Below, one piece after another: positions 21,119-30,216 of a stretch of 52,675 nt of DNA. This DNA is from Nitrincola sp. A-D6. Its GTDB lineage: Bacteria; Pseudomonadota; Gammaproteobacteria; Pseudomonadales; Balneatricaceae. The notes below the pieces were generated by a model, which was not told the DNA's origin, searched no databases, and saw only the letters and a list, made by a program, of their open reading frames with translations. How positions within the stretch are numbered: position 1 is the stretch's first letter; every line of letters starts with the position of its first letter. The stretch lies in contig NZ_JRLB01000082.1 of assembly GCF_000764495.1 (NCBI RefSeq), positions 1-52,675 on the forward strand. The letters are read 5' to 3'. The position numbers and the translations under genes are program-made.

Positions 21119-21400
21119 ATGATCAGCACAATAGAGACGAACATTCTGATTGCCCTGAAGCGACTGGGTAAACGCAACGGCGTTTTTCCACCCGTAATGC
21201 TAACGCTCAGAAACCAGTTCAGTGAACTGGAATACAATGAATTTTTTCAACACATGCAGGTGTTGCAAGACAAAGGCTATCTGAAAATTGCAGCCGGTAA
21301 GTCGCGGGGTATTTTTATCACGCCAGCCGGTACAGCGCTGGCCGAACGCCTGGAACAGGAATATCCTGATTATACGGCTGAACTCTGCCTGACATCTTAA
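21119..21400 (+). CDS. Small winged-helix-like protein, possible autoregulator
   Basis: 93 residues, unrecognised by name. The sequence reads as a winged helix: helices at about 4-17 and 27-36, a recognition-helix-like segment NEFFQHMQVLQDKGYLKI (about 42-60), then a wing-like turn AGKSRGIFITPAG. No catalytic residues or membrane segment are visible. The gene has a strong promoter overlaid by palindromes and a bidirectional terminator, so an autoregulated DNA-binding protein is an inference. Confidence 0.6.
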   Translation: MISTIETNILIALKRLGKRNGVFPPVMLTLRNQFSELEYNEFFQHMQVLQDKGYLKIAAGKSRGIFITPAGTALAERLEQEYPDYTAELCLTS

Positions 21401-21490
21401 GATACCCTGGCCTGGAGCAGACACTATTCAGCTCTTACGCACAGGAAAGCTATCAGAAAAGCTAGTCATCTCAAATGGCCAAAAAAACTA

Positions 21491-21519
21491 AAAAGGCAAG
21501 TGCAGCGCACTTGCCTTTT
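21491..21519. terminator. Bidirectional terminator
   Basis: A perfect 13-bp stem AAAAGGCAAGTGC/GCACTTGCCTTTT with loop AGC separates the small + gene from the 3' end of the quinoprotein dehydrogenase on the minus strand. Confidence 0.88.
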
Positions 21520-21546
21520 GGCACTTAATCAAAGCACGGTTGATGC

Positions 21547-23313
21547 TTATTCATAGGCTTTAGGTAGTTTAAACGTAAATACCGATCCACCCTGATTAAA
21601 AGCACTGACTCGCTGAGCCACTTCACCGCCCCACAGCGGTACAGCACCACCCCACCCGGACACGATGGAGACATACTGTTCGTCATCCATTTCCCAGGTA
21701 ACGGGTGTACCGACTATGCCTGAGCCCGTATTAAAGCGGTAGAGCATCTCCCCGGTTTTGGCATCAAATGCCATCAGGTAACCTTCAGGGTTGCCGGCAA
21801 AAACAAGATTAGACTTGGTCGTCATCACCCCGCCCCACAGCGGTGCATAGTTGTTATAACGCCACACCTCCTCCCCTGTTTTGGGATCCATGGCCCGCAA
21901 CACACCTATATAATCTTCGTTTAGAGGTCGAATCGTAAAGCCAGCCCCTAAATAAGCCGCACCTTTGCGGTAGGTTACATCCTCGTTCCAAATATCCATC
22001 TCCCATTCATTGGAAGGAACATAAAATAAACCCGTCTCCTGACTATAGGCCATGGGCATCCAGTTTTTACCACCCAGGAAGGAGGGAGCAGTGGTTACCG
22101 TGACGCCTTGTGTATCTTCAGTTTTGGCTGGATTGCCTGGGCGATTTTCGTCTACAAAAATCGGACGACCATTATCATCCAGGCCAGAGGCCCAGGTGAT
22201 TTTATCAACAAAGGGGAAACCGCGAATAAACTCACCAGTTTCACGCTGTAATACATAGAAAAAACCGTTACGGTCTGCTGTTGCTACCGCTTTAACTGTT
22301 TGCCCCTCGTCCTGGTAGTCAAATGGGATAACTTCGTTCACACCATCATAATCCCAGCCATCATTAGGTGTCGTTTGGAACGACCAGACAATCTCACCCG
22401 TATCAGGATTTAAGGCCAGACGTGAAGCCGAATAAAGGTTATCTCCAGGACGCAAATGCGAGTTCCAGGGGGCCGGGTTACCTGTCCCGAAGAACAGCAA
22501 ATTGCTATCCGGGTCATAGGTTCCACCTAACCAGGTTGCCGCACCACCGGTTTTCCAGAGATCACCTGGCCAGCTTTGACCCGCTTCACCACCGGTAATA
22601 CCTTTTTCAACCTGGGTATCCCCCTCCCAGACATAACCCATATGCCCCTCTACAGTAGGACGTGACCAAATAATATTGCCAGTTTTGGCATCATACGCTT
22701 CAACCTTACCGACAATACCAAATTCGCCACCAGCGACACCGGTAATAACCTTACCGTTAACCACCAACGGTGCCGCGGTGATTGAATAGCCCTCTTGATA
22801 GTCACCGACCGTTTTACGCCAAACGACACGCCCGGTATCTTTATCCAAGGCGACCAAACGCGCATCGAGGGTCCCGAAGATCACCAGGTTGTCATATACA
22901 GCCACACCTCGGTTGATAACATCACAACAAGGCATAATGCCATCGGGCAAACGGGCGTTGTATTCCCAGAGTTCCTCACCTGTTCTGGCATCCACAGCAA
23001 AAACGCGTGAATACGAAGCGGACACGTACATGACGCCATCAACTACGATTGGCTGCGATTCTTGCCCCCTTTGTTTTTCACTACCAAACGAAAACGCCCA
23101 GACCGGACGTAATTCTTGAACATTATCCGGATTCAGCTTGGTTAATGGACTAAAGCGTTGTTTTTGAAGCCCCATGCCATCCGTCACTATGCGGTCAACA
23201 GAGAGGTGGTCATTAAGGATATCTTCATTTGTCACGGCATGGGTTTGAGCACCCAGCCCCATAGCGACCACCAGGGCGCTTATAGCAAATGTTTGTACAT
23301 GGCGTTGTTTCAT
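21547..23313 (-). CDS. PQQ-dependent alcohol dehydrogenase, lanthanide-type (PedH/ExaF-like)
   Basis: 588-residue periplasmic quinoprotein alcohol dehydrogenase with an eight-bladed propeller. A signal peptide (about 1-26) precedes the mature enzyme. Seen: the vicinal disulfide PCCD (residues 129-130), the metal-ligand Glu in GGEFG (about 197), Asn in GNPAPW (about 279) and the catalytic Asp in WDYDG (about 321). The residue two beyond the catalytic Asp is also Asp, which in this family marks lanthanide-dependent enzymes (XoxF, ExaF, PedH). The ATG at 23313 follows AAAGGTG. It is last in a minus-strand series starting with cytochrome c550. Substrate probably ethanol or other short alcohols, by analogy. 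Metal use is inferred, not shown. Confidence 0.9.
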   Translation of the reverse strand: MKQRHVQTFAISALVVAMGLGAQTHAVTNEDILNDHLSVDRIVTDGMGLQKQRFSPLTKLNPDNVQELRPVWAFSFGSEKQRGQESQPIVVDGVMYVSASYSRVFAVDARTGEELWEYNARLPDGIMPCCDVINRGVAVYDNLVIFGTLDARLVALDKDTGRVVWRKTVGDYQEGYSITAAPLVVNGKVITGVAGGEFGIVGKVEAYDAKTGNIIWSRPTVEGHMGYVWEGDTQVEKGITGGEAGQSWPGDLWKTGGAATWLGGTYDPDSNLLFFGTGNPAPWNSHLRPGDNLYSASRLALNPDTGEIVWSFQTTPNDGWDYDGVNEVIPFDYQDEGQTVKAVATADRNGFFYVLQRETGEFIRGFPFVDKITWASGLDDNGRPIFVDENRPGNPAKTEDTQGVTVTTAPSFLGGKNWMPMAYSQETGLFYVPSNEWEMDIWNEDVTYRKGAAYLGAGFTIRPLNEDYIGVLRAMDPKTGEEVWRYNNYAPLWGGVMTTKSNLVFAGNPEGYLMAFDAKTGEMLYRFNTGSGIVGTPVTWEMDDEQYVSIVSGWGGAVPLWGGEVAQRVSAFNQGGSVFTFKLPKAYE

Positions 23314-23418
23314 TTTTATCACCTTTACGGATTATTGTTGTTTTCCCGGTTTTATCAGGAATAGTTCATTGTGATCTTTTGCCCTGAATCGACTATTCCT
23401 CTCTCGTGCTGAACAAAC

Positions 23419-23435
23419 AGTACAATGGTCGTACT
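23419..23435. promoter_or_regulatory. Variant AGTAC/GTACT dyad upstream of lanthanide-type dehydrogenase
   Basis: Perfect half-sites AGTAC and GTACT, as in the island's 17-bp motif, but spaced by 7 rather than 4 bases. It lies about 106 bp before the dehydrogenase start and overlaps the stop of the preceding gene. Confidence 0.35.
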
Positions 23436-24366
23436 ACTCAACAAGAAACCGGGCTTCGTAAGCGGGATAGAGATGCACAACACTGCGTTGTAACTCTGAC
23501 CGTGTCAGCGTTACCTCAGCAAATTCTTCCGGTATAGGCTGTAGCATCACATCGATGGCACTTAAACCCTGGCGCGAAGAGGTATCCAGCAAGGCATCTA
23601 ACCAACGCAAGTAGGATAGTGTCTGATCAATAGGCGTCGCATCTGATGTAACGACTCCGTGGCCGGGCACTAAGTACTGAAAAGACAACTGCCCCAGATG
23701 CTCCAGATCCTCAATCCACTGCTGTAAACCTGGCGTATCCGGCGTAGTTAAAGCCCGTTCGTTAAACACTAAATCGAAGGCAAACAGTACCCCTGTGGAG
23801 TTATCCAAAATCACCAGATCGGCCTGATCGCCACTGTGTCCCGAAAACGCCATAAACGTTAATTGATGCTCACCGATCCAATGCTCGCCCAATTCGATGT
23901 TGTGTGAGGGCGGCAGCACATCCGTACCTCGCATCCAGTCACCTAGCAGACGGTACATATTTTCGGTGTAGGCCTCGCCTCTACTGGAAATAAGCGCACG
24001 GGTTGATGGCAAACTGTAAATTGGCAGATCAGCAAAGGCTTGATTGCCTAAAAAGTGGTCTGGATGGTGATGGCTGTTATAAACAGCCAGGATGGGTTGA
24101 GCGGTAATCTCTGAAATTAACTGGCGAAGCGCTTCACCGTAGCGCCTGGAGGGCCCTGTATCTAACACTAAAACTCCAACATCTGTGACAATAAATGCGC
24201 TATTCACAACATCGCCACCGTTGGTAGAGGAGAAATCTTCCGTGAGCCCGGTTACAACCCAGGTATTCTTTGCAATCTGTTCTGGCAGCAACTGATAAGT
24301 GAATGCCTGAGCCTGGGCAACAACGGGGCAGACGAGCAGTAGTCCAAGTAAGTATAAGATTCGCAT
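23434..24366 (-). CDS. Quinoprotein relay system zinc metallohydrolase (MBL fold)
   Basis: 310-residue secreted metallo-beta-lactamase-fold protein. A signal peptide (1-19, AQA) is followed by the metal motif HHHPDH near residue 98, with further ligands at SGHSGDQAD and VPGHG. It belongs to the SoxH-related group that co-occurs with PQQ alcohol dehydrogenases, cytochrome PedF and a SoxYZ-like carrier, as here. The substrate is unknown; it may act on a group carried by the neighbouring SoxYZ-like protein. The gene is intact. Confidence 0.88.
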   Translation of the reverse strand: MRILYLLGLLLVCPVVAQAQAFTYQLLPEQIAKNTWVVTGLTEDFSSTNGGDVVNSAFIVTDVGVLVLDTGPSRRYGEALRQLISEITAQPILAVYNSHHHPDHFLGNQAFADLPIYSLPSTRALISSRGEAYTENMYRLLGDWMRGTDVLPPSHNIELGEHWIGEHQLTFMAFSGHSGDQADLVILDNSTGVLFAFDLVFNERALTTPDTPGLQQWIEDLEHLGQLSFQYLVPGHGVVTSDATPIDQTLSYLRWLDALLDTSSRQGLSAIDVMLQPIPEEFAEVTLTRSELQRSVVHLYPAYEARFLVE

Positions 24367-24381
24367 AGTCTGTTCCTTCAG

Positions 24382-25142
24382 TTACATGGCGCGTCTAAAT
24401 TCGTTGCCATCGTTGTCACGCAACCACAGCTGCAAGGCTACATCCTCAACCTGGGTATCAAAGGTAAACACCGGGTTTTCAGCAACGGCTGGCGATAGTT
24501 CCAGGCGACCCTGGATTTCATTTGAGTGGCTTCTGAGTTCAACCTGATCAATGTAAAAGCTGGGTATGCTCGCCACCAATCCGGTATCCATCGGATGCAT
24601 GACTTTGAACTTGAAGCGTTCGGCCTGATCCTGCCCACCCAGTGCAAATCGACCCGCGCTGATTTTACCCAGTGATTTATGCCAATCATCTGTTTGTCTT
24701 GATTCACTCGGAGGGTACAACCACCACCGGCTGCGTTCACAAAACCACTGCCGACCAACCAAAGGCCGGACTCAGTAAGCACAGCCGCCCTGACAGGTGT
24801 GCTCTGTTGAACTTTAAAAGGCAGGGTTAATTTAGGTGATAGCTGCGATTGAGGATAAAAGGTAAAGATATGTTGGATCGGGTTATAGTCTGCCCAAGCG
24901 ATAATTTTTTGAATGGGCTCATCTACACCCGTTGCATCAACCATCAGCGGCACTTGCATTGAATCCTCAGCAAAATCAGGCAAGACAACCTTAATGCGTG
25001 CATCGAACTGATATTCTGCAGCGTCTCCCAAGAAGATTTTTCGGGAGTAATCCCACATCACACTGTCATGCACCTCTGCACTCAAGGGCAAACTGAGCAA
25101 GGCAGTAACCAGACAGATCAATAGCGGATGTATTGTTTTCAT
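24382..25142 (-). CDS. Quinoprotein-associated SoxYZ-like fused carrier, frameshifted
   Basis: About 253 residues restored: a signal peptide (1-22), a SoxY-like domain (about 25-150) ending at GGGC, and a SoxZ-like beta-sandwich (about 165-250: RFKFKVMHPMDTGL...DNDGNEF). In SoxY the conserved C-terminal Cys carries sulfur intermediates; here the Cys of GGGCT is internal because the SoxZ part is fused behind it. A lost base near 24710 (CCC read as CC) breaks the frame; repair gives CTLPSESRQTDDW. It overlaps neither neighbour but is tightly packed with the MBL gene (15-bp gap). What it carries in alcohol oxidation is unknown. Confidence 0.85.
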
Positions 25143-25185
25143 AACCCCATGCCTCTTTTATTGTTATGCTCGCTTGGGACGTAAA

Positions 25186-26114
25186 TTAAAAATCATAAAA
25201 GCTCGGGATTTCCCAGAAGACACCGTAGCGTTGAAAAATTTCTGCGATCTCTCCGGACATCACCAAAGGCTCTAAAATCCCTTCAACGTGATAACCAAGC
25301 TGACGATCAGCTTCACGCACAGCAATCCCCACATCCCACTCCTGCTTACCCAGTGCCGGAAGGTAGTTTCACCTTTCACGATGGCGGGGTGTAGAGCCTG
25401 ATGCAAAAACCAGTCAATCTCTCCTCGTAACCCTACTGTTGCCGCAACCTCTCCTTCGAGTAACTGATTAAAAGCCTCAGTCGCACTCCGGTATAAACGC
25501 ACCTGATCGCGTAAGGCGCCATTGAAAACAGACGTCAGCATGAAGGCTGGTACGGTTTCTATTTCGACGGCTATGGGATGATATTGAAAAACGGCAAGTG
25601 TTCTGACGGTTTCCAGGCGAGTGTTATTGTGGGCAAGCGCCCAGGTTTCGCGCTGGTAGGGCATCATCATGACCACCAGATCATGCTGGTAGGCATACAC
25701 ACCTTCGCCTATATAGCCCCGCGCATAGTTGTAAGCCTTGTCATAAGGAATACGCAGCAGAAGATCTGCCACTTTTTTACCCGACAGCCGTTCATGCTTG
25801 TGATCATGGTCGAGCACATGTCCTCGCCAAAGGTAATTGCGCAAGTCATCGCCAAGATCTTCATCGGGAAGCATCCATAACAACTCCAGGCTTAGTTCCA
25901 TTTCATCGGCGATATGTTGTGCCAAATCGACATCAATACCCCGAGGCTGGCCTTGATCATCTTTAAAGGAATAGGGTGGGAAGTTTTCATAAACACCCAC
26001 CCGCAAAAACCCCGACGCCATGAGCTCATCATAGGGTCGAGCAAGCGCTTGCCCTGCATAGAGCAGAGCAAGCGCAAGAAAAACGATGATTGATTTGAGA
26101 TTAGTTGCTTTCAA
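25186..26114 (-). CDS. Quinoprotein-associated periplasmic binding protein (MoxJ-like), frameshifted
   Basis: 309 residues restored. Signal peptide (1-25, ALA), then a family-3 solute-binding fold: LRVGVYENFPPYSFKD, GIDVDLAQHIADEM, and a His/Asp-rich stretch RGHVLDHDHKHERL (about 98-111). It matches the MoxJ-like binding proteins found with PQQ alcohol dehydrogenases, where MoxJ/XoxJ are thought to assist dehydrogenase activation. A lost base at 25358-25359 (CCC read as CC) shifts the frame; repair continues FPALGKQEWDVGIAVREADR to a stop at 25186. The start overlaps the cytochrome c550 gene by 14 bp, so they are co-transcribed. Confidence 0.87.
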
Positions 26115-26556
26115 GACTTACTGTCTCCAACCAGGCTCGAATAGCCCAGACCGCCTCTTGATCCATATGATCGGCCATGCGAGGCATGTAAACGCGACCA
26201 TCACGCACAGCACCTTCACGCACGCGATAGATAAACCACTCATCACCGACAAATCCATTTTCCAGCTCACGCAAATCTGGAGCAATGCCACCTGAAATGG
26301 CCTCAAGACCATGACAACGCGCACAGTTTTGATTATAGGCTGAGGCACCAATACGAACTGCAACTTCGTATTCAGGATGTTCTTTATGGTAGGGATTTTC
26401 TTCTAACCAGGTCTCATTTCCCAAAGGAGTAAGCCCTTTAGTATCCACGGATTGTGGTACAACATCACCGTGTGCAGAAACCATACCTGAGAAACCAAGG
26501 GAAGCCGTAGCAACGGTTAAAACACCCAAAAGATTGGCTACATTTTTCATACTCAT
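26101..26556 (-). CDS. pedF: Cytochrome c550, PedF/ExaB-like
   Basis: 151-residue periplasmic monohaem cytochrome c that accepts electrons from the PQQ alcohol dehydrogenase. Signal peptide about 1-28 (VSAHG). Haem-attachment motif CARCH near residue 79, with probable axial Met in YMPRMADHM. The N-terminal extension rich in Pro and Glu before the haem is typical of PedF. It heads the minus-strand set c550-binding protein-SoxYZ-MBL-dehydrogenase. A 17-bp dyad lies 98 bp upstream. Confidence 0.9.
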   Translation of the reverse strand: MSMKNVANLLGVLTVATASLGFSGMVSAHGDVVPQSVDTKGLTPLGNETWLEENPYHKEHPEYEVAVRIGASAYNQNCARCHGLEAISGGIAPDLRELENGFVGDEWFIYRVREGAVRDGRVYMPRMADHMDQEAVWAIRAWLETVSLESN

Positions 26557-26653
26557 TCACCCATTATTAGATTTATTTACAGCTTAATTTTTATGATCAT
26601 TTATAGTGGGCAAATACCATTTAAATTTTGATTCATCCTTGGGTTATAATTAC

Positions 26654-26670
26654 TACTACTTAGGTACTAA
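26654..26670. promoter_or_regulatory. 17-bp dyad motif upstream of cytochrome c550
   Basis: TACTACTTAGGTACTAA, one of the best matches to the island-wide motif. It lies in the A/T-rich gap between the cupredoxin-like gene and the c550 gene. Confidence 0.6.
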
Positions 26671-26686
26671 TATTTAAGTGGAATTT

Positions 26687-27127
26687 TTATTCAACTTTAA
26701 AAACACCTGCCATACCACGCTCTTCATGTCCTTTTACATAAAAAGGAAATTCACCCGCACGGACAGGAACGAAAAATATTTCCGCTTCACCTACATCTTC
26801 AAACTCTAATTCACTTAAACCAACGCCTTTTATTTCAACACCACCCGCTTCAATTTTACGAATGTAAATAGATTCAAAAAAGTCAGGTGCACGAAATGCA
26901 TATTCTTTTAAGCCGGAAGCCTGTATTTTAAGGCGATAGGACTGACCTGTTACGAAAGTATATTCTTTCGGTTGCATGTAATAGTCCAACAACTCAGTCT
27001 CAGTAAGTTTACCTAATTCAATAGGTTGAAGCCGTTCCGGGCGCTGCGCCAAGTCACCAGCACTCCAAACCATACTGGATGACAGTAACAAGGAGGCACA
27101 GACAACACTTTTCATTATGGCTTTCAT
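26687..27127 (-). CDS. Cupredoxin-like periplasmic protein lacking the copper cysteine
   Basis: 146 residues with a signal peptide (about 1-22, VWSAG). The C-terminal half folds like a cupredoxin: APDFFESIYIRKIEAGGVEIKG and the closing FPFYVKGHEERGMAGVFKV. In type-1 copper proteins this closing segment reads Y-C-x(2)-GH-x(3)-GM; here His and Met are kept but the Cys position is Val, and the first His ligand is not evident. It probably does not bind type-1 copper. An AAGGA ribosome site precedes the ATG. It is divergent from the ABC binding-protein gene, sharing a 172-bp region with one dyad motif. Confidence 0.7.
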   Translation of the reverse strand: MKAIMKSVVCASLLLSSSMVWSAGDLAQRPERLQPIELGKLTETELLDYYMQPKEYTFVTGQSYRLKIQASGLKEYAFRAPDFFESIYIRKIEAGGVEIKGVGLSELEFEDVGEAEIFFVPVRAGEFPFYVKGHEERGMAGVFKVE

Positions 27128-27198
27128 AGTTTTTTCCTTATTTTTATTAATTTATCATTATTTCTAAATTAGACTAACTCATGTGAACTTTAAAAAAA

Positions 27199-27215
27199 TA
27201 GTACTTAGGTACTGA
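27199..27215. promoter_or_regulatory. 17-bp dyad motif in divergent promoter
   Basis: TAGTACTTAGGTACTGA with perfect half-sites AGTAC-TTAG-GTACT. It sits midway between the minus-strand cupredoxin-like gene (72 bp from its ATG) and the plus-strand binding-protein gene (85 bp), so it could serve both. Confidence 0.65.
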
Positions 27216-27299
27216 TTAATTACTACTTTATTCACATTTCATTTTTTGATTTCAGCCACTAGGATTGAATAACAACTTAACGACAAAGAAATAGATGCC

Positions 27300-28487
27300 A
27301 TGAAAACGATAAAAACATTGGCGACTGCCTATTTTGCTTTGGCATTATTAAGCAGCCTATTCATTTCAATCAACACAGCTAATGCAGATGAATTGAATAT
27401 TCGTATTGCTTACCTGGGTTATGAAGAGGACAAAGGCCCTCTTTTATCCAACGCTTTCCCGGAACCGGATGATTCAGGTCTGAAAGGGGCCGAGGTCGCT
27501 TTACGCGATAACAATACAACCGGCCGATTTCTAAAACAGACCTACACCCTTGAGGCGCTTCAGTCAGACGATGCTGATGAACTGCTTCACTTTGCCGAGC
27601 ATCTTCATCAGGATGGCGTGCGCTTTTTTGTTGCCAACCTGCCGAGTGAACAACTCAGCAGACTTTATTCGATCACCGGTGATGATGCGCTGATATTCAA
27701 TGCAGGTAGCAAGGATAACGCCTTGCGCGTTGATCAATGTATACCCGGCCTCCTTCACACCATCCCTTCTCGCGCCATGTTAGCGGATGCACTTGGGCAA
27801 TGGCTGGCGGCCAGACGCTGGACGAACTGGCTGTTAGTGACTGGTCAAACCGACGCTGACAAAGCCTATGCGGCCTCAATACATCGTGCTGCCGACCGAT
27901 TTGGCGGACGTATTATTGAAGAAAAATTCTGGAGCTTTGATACGGATTTACGCCGCAGTGCACAACAAGAACTCCCGGCCTTTACCCGCGCTCGTGATTA
28001 TGATGTCGTCATCGTCGCTGATGAGCGTGGCGATTTTGGCGAATTTCTTTTATTTAATACCTGGCTTCCGCGCCCTGTTGCCGGGACTCAAGGTTTGACA
28101 CCCACAGGCTGGCACAAAGCGGTTGAAGCCTGGGGGGCAGCGCAGCTGCACAGTCGCTTTGAACGCCATGCTGATCGGTGGATGAACGAACTGGACTATG
28201 CCGCCTGGGCTGGCGTTCGCAGCCTGGGTGAAGCCATCACCCTTATCAAAACTGATGATCTCGAAACCGTCAGGGCATTTATTCTGTCGGAAAATTTTCA
28301 GTTGTCAGGTTTCAAAGGACGTCGTTTGGAATTTCGTGGCTGGAGTGGACAGTTAAAGCAACCTATCCCACTCGTACATCCCAGGGCTTTAGTATCTCAA
28401 TCTCCGCAAGAAGGATTTTTACACCCGGTGACGGACCTGGATACGCTGGGTTTTGATGCACCTGAAAGTCAGTGCAAGGTTAAGTAA
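27300..28487 (+). CDS. PQQ-dependent catabolism-associated ABC substrate-binding protein
   Basis: 395 residues with a signal peptide (about 1-29, ANA). The fold is a type I (LivJ-like) binding protein: LNIRIAYLGYEEDKGP, KGAEVALRDNNTTGRF, then a C-terminal lobe. It belongs to the binding proteins found only in PQQ alcohol oxidation clusters next to a beta-propeller, an ATPase and a PedC-like permease, exactly as here. Because the permease is of the ABC-2 export type, a simple uptake role is doubtful. It starts an operon of four or five genes on the plus strand. Confidence 0.87.
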   Translation: MKTIKTLATAYFALALLSSLFISINTANADELNIRIAYLGYEEDKGPLLSNAFPEPDDSGLKGAEVALRDNNTTGRFLKQTYTLEALQSDDADELLHFAEHLHQDGVRFFVANLPSEQLSRLYSITGDDALIFNAGSKDNALRVDQCIPGLLHTIPSRAMLADALGQWLAARRWTNWLLVTGQTDADKAYAASIHRAADRFGGRIIEEKFWSFDTDLRRSAQQELPAFTRARDYDVVIVADERGDFGEFLLFNTWLPRPVAGTQGLTPTGWHKAVEAWGAAQLHSRFERHADRWMNELDYAAWAGVRSLGEAITLIKTDDLETVRAFILSENFQLSGFKGRRLEFRGWSGQLKQPIPLVHPRALVSQSPQEGFLHPVTDLDTLGFDAPESQCKVK

Positions 28488-28507
28488 AATAATAACAGGA
28501 GTCATAT

Positions 28508-29479
28508 ATGTTTAAAAAACACGTACTTACAAGCCTGATAGCCGGTGTGTTGTTTACCGGTTCGAGCTGGGCCGGAAACGCATTCATTTCTAATGAACGC
28601 GATAACACCATCTCGGTTATAGACACGCAATCCTGGGAGGTGGTAAATACCTTTGAGGTTGGCATGCGCCCACGCGGTATTCTACTGAGTAGCGACTATT
28701 CCAGACTTTATGTCTGCGCCAGTGATTCTGATCGTGTTGAGATCTATGACGCCAAAACCTTTGAGCTCATCACAGACCTTCCTTCTGGCGATGACCCTGA
28801 GCAGTTTGCGCTGCACCCGAATGATCGACTTCTGTTTATTGCCAACGAGGACGACGACATCGTTTCTGTTGTCGATACAGACACACATCAGGTGTTGGCG
28901 CAGATTGAAGTCGGTATTGAACCGGAAGGCATGGGCGTCAGCCCGGACGGCAAATGGGCGGTCAACACCAGTGAAACGACCAACATGTTGCACTGGATTG
29001 ATACCGAATCACTTGAATTAGTAGACAATACGGTCATCGATCAACGCCCACGTCATGTTGAATTTAGCCATGACAGTAAATATTTATGGGCATCCGCCGA
29101 AATTGGTGGCTCTGTCACTATCTATGATGTCGACAAGCGCAGCGAGATTCATAAAATAGAATTTGCTATTAAAGGGGTGCATCCCGATCGTATACAACCT
29201 GTGGGTATTCAGCTCACACAAGATGGTCGTTATGCGTTTGTCGCCCTGGGACCTGCAAACCATATAGCGATGATCGATCAACAAACCTATGAGGTCTTAG
29301 AATACTTCATGGTAGGACGCCGGGTCTGGGGCGTGGGACTGACACCTGATGATCAGTTTGTCCTCTCAACCAACGGTGTCAGTGGCGATGTGTCGATTAT
29401 TGATGTCGAAAAACGCGAAGTGATTAAAACCTTAAAAGTAGGACGCTACCCTTGGGGCGTCGTGGCGACCCCTAGATGA
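28508..29479 (+). CDS. PQQ-dependent catabolism-associated beta-propeller protein
   Basis: 323 residues with a signal peptide (about 1-23, SWAGN) and seven YVTN-type repeats, for example ISNERDNTISVIDT, LYVCASDSDRVEIYD and LSTNGVSGDVSIIDV. It is a secreted propeller without visible PQQ ligands, probably binding another protein of the cluster. An AGGAG ribosome site precedes the ATG. The stop overlaps the ATPase start (ATGA), so translation is coupled. Confidence 0.9.
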   Translation: MFKKHVLTSLIAGVLFTGSSWAGNAFISNERDNTISVIDTQSWEVVNTFEVGMRPRGILLSSDYSRLYVCASDSDRVEIYDAKTFELITDLPSGDDPEQFALHPNDRLLFIANEDDDIVSVVDTDTHQVLAQIEVGIEPEGMGVSPDGKWAVNTSETTNMLHWIDTESLELVDNTVIDQRPRHVEFSHDSKYLWASAEIGGSVTIYDVDKRSEIHKIEFAIKGVHPDRIQPVGIQLTQDGRYAFVALGPANHIAMIDQQTYEVLEYFMVGRRVWGVGLTPDDQFVLSTNGVSGDVSIIDVEKREVIKTLKVGRYPWGVVATPR

Positions 29480-30216
29480 GCTTATCGCTCAGGGACTTAA
29501 GCTTTAGCTATGGGTCACGTCAGGTCCTGAAGGATCTGACGTTCGACCTTCCCTCAGGTCAGTTTAATGCGTTACTAGGCCCCAATGGAGCGGGTAAAAG
29601 TACGTTAATTTCGCTGATCACGCGCTTGTTGGCTTTGCAACAGGGTTGTATTCAACTGGAAGAGTTGGATTTAGCGCAGCAGCCTCGCCAGCTCATGAAA
29701 CACATTGGCGTGGTTTTTCAACAAAGCACGCTCGATCTGGATCTCACCGTTCTGCAGAACTTGCATTATCACGGTGCATTGCATGGCCTCTCTACGTCTG
29801 CGGTTAAGCAGCGCGCTGGTGAGGAGCTTGAGCGCCAGGGGCTGTCTAATCGACTCAACGATAAGGTGCGCACGTTAAATGGTGGGCATCGGCGGCGTGT
29901 TGAAATTGCGCGGGCTCTATTACATCGACCATCCTTACTGCTTTTAGATGAGCCCAGCGTGGGGCTAGACACCCGAAGCCGTTTGGAACTTAACAGTTAT
30001 GTCCGCTCCCTGTGTCAGAGCGATAATTTAACCCTTCTCTGGACCACGCATTTAATCGATGAATTGCAGCCTGAAGATCACATTATCGTCCTGGATCAGG
30101 GCCGATTAGTTGCTCAGGGCAAGGGCCAGGATTTACTCAAACTAACCAGCTGTACTGATTTAACCGCAGCGTTTGAGCAACTTACCGGCCTGGCAACGGG
30201 AGATGTGTCATGTTGA
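29476..30216 (+). CDS. ABC transporter ATP-binding protein (PQQ catabolism-associated)
   Basis: 246-residue ABC ATPase of the exporter (DrrA/CcmA-like) class. Walker A GPNGAGKST (about 36-44), Q-loop VVFQQS, signature LNGGHRRRVEIA (an NGG rather than SGG form), Walker B LLLLDEPSVGLD and H-loop TTHLID are all present. It pairs with the downstream PedC-like permease, whose start overlaps by 7 bp. The cargo is unknown. Confidence 0.92.
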   Translation: MSLSLRDLSFSYGSRQVLKDLTFDLPSGQFNALLGPNGAGKSTLISLITRLLALQQGCIQLEELDLAQQPRQLMKHIGVVFQQSTLDLDLTVLQNLHYHGALHGLSTSAVKQRAGEELERQGLSNRLNDKVRTLNGGHRRRVEIARALLHRPSLLLLDEPSVGLDTRSRLELNSYVRSLCQSDNLTLLWTTHLIDELQPEDHIIVLDQGRLVAQGKGQDLLKLTSCTDLTAAFEQLTGLATGDVSC

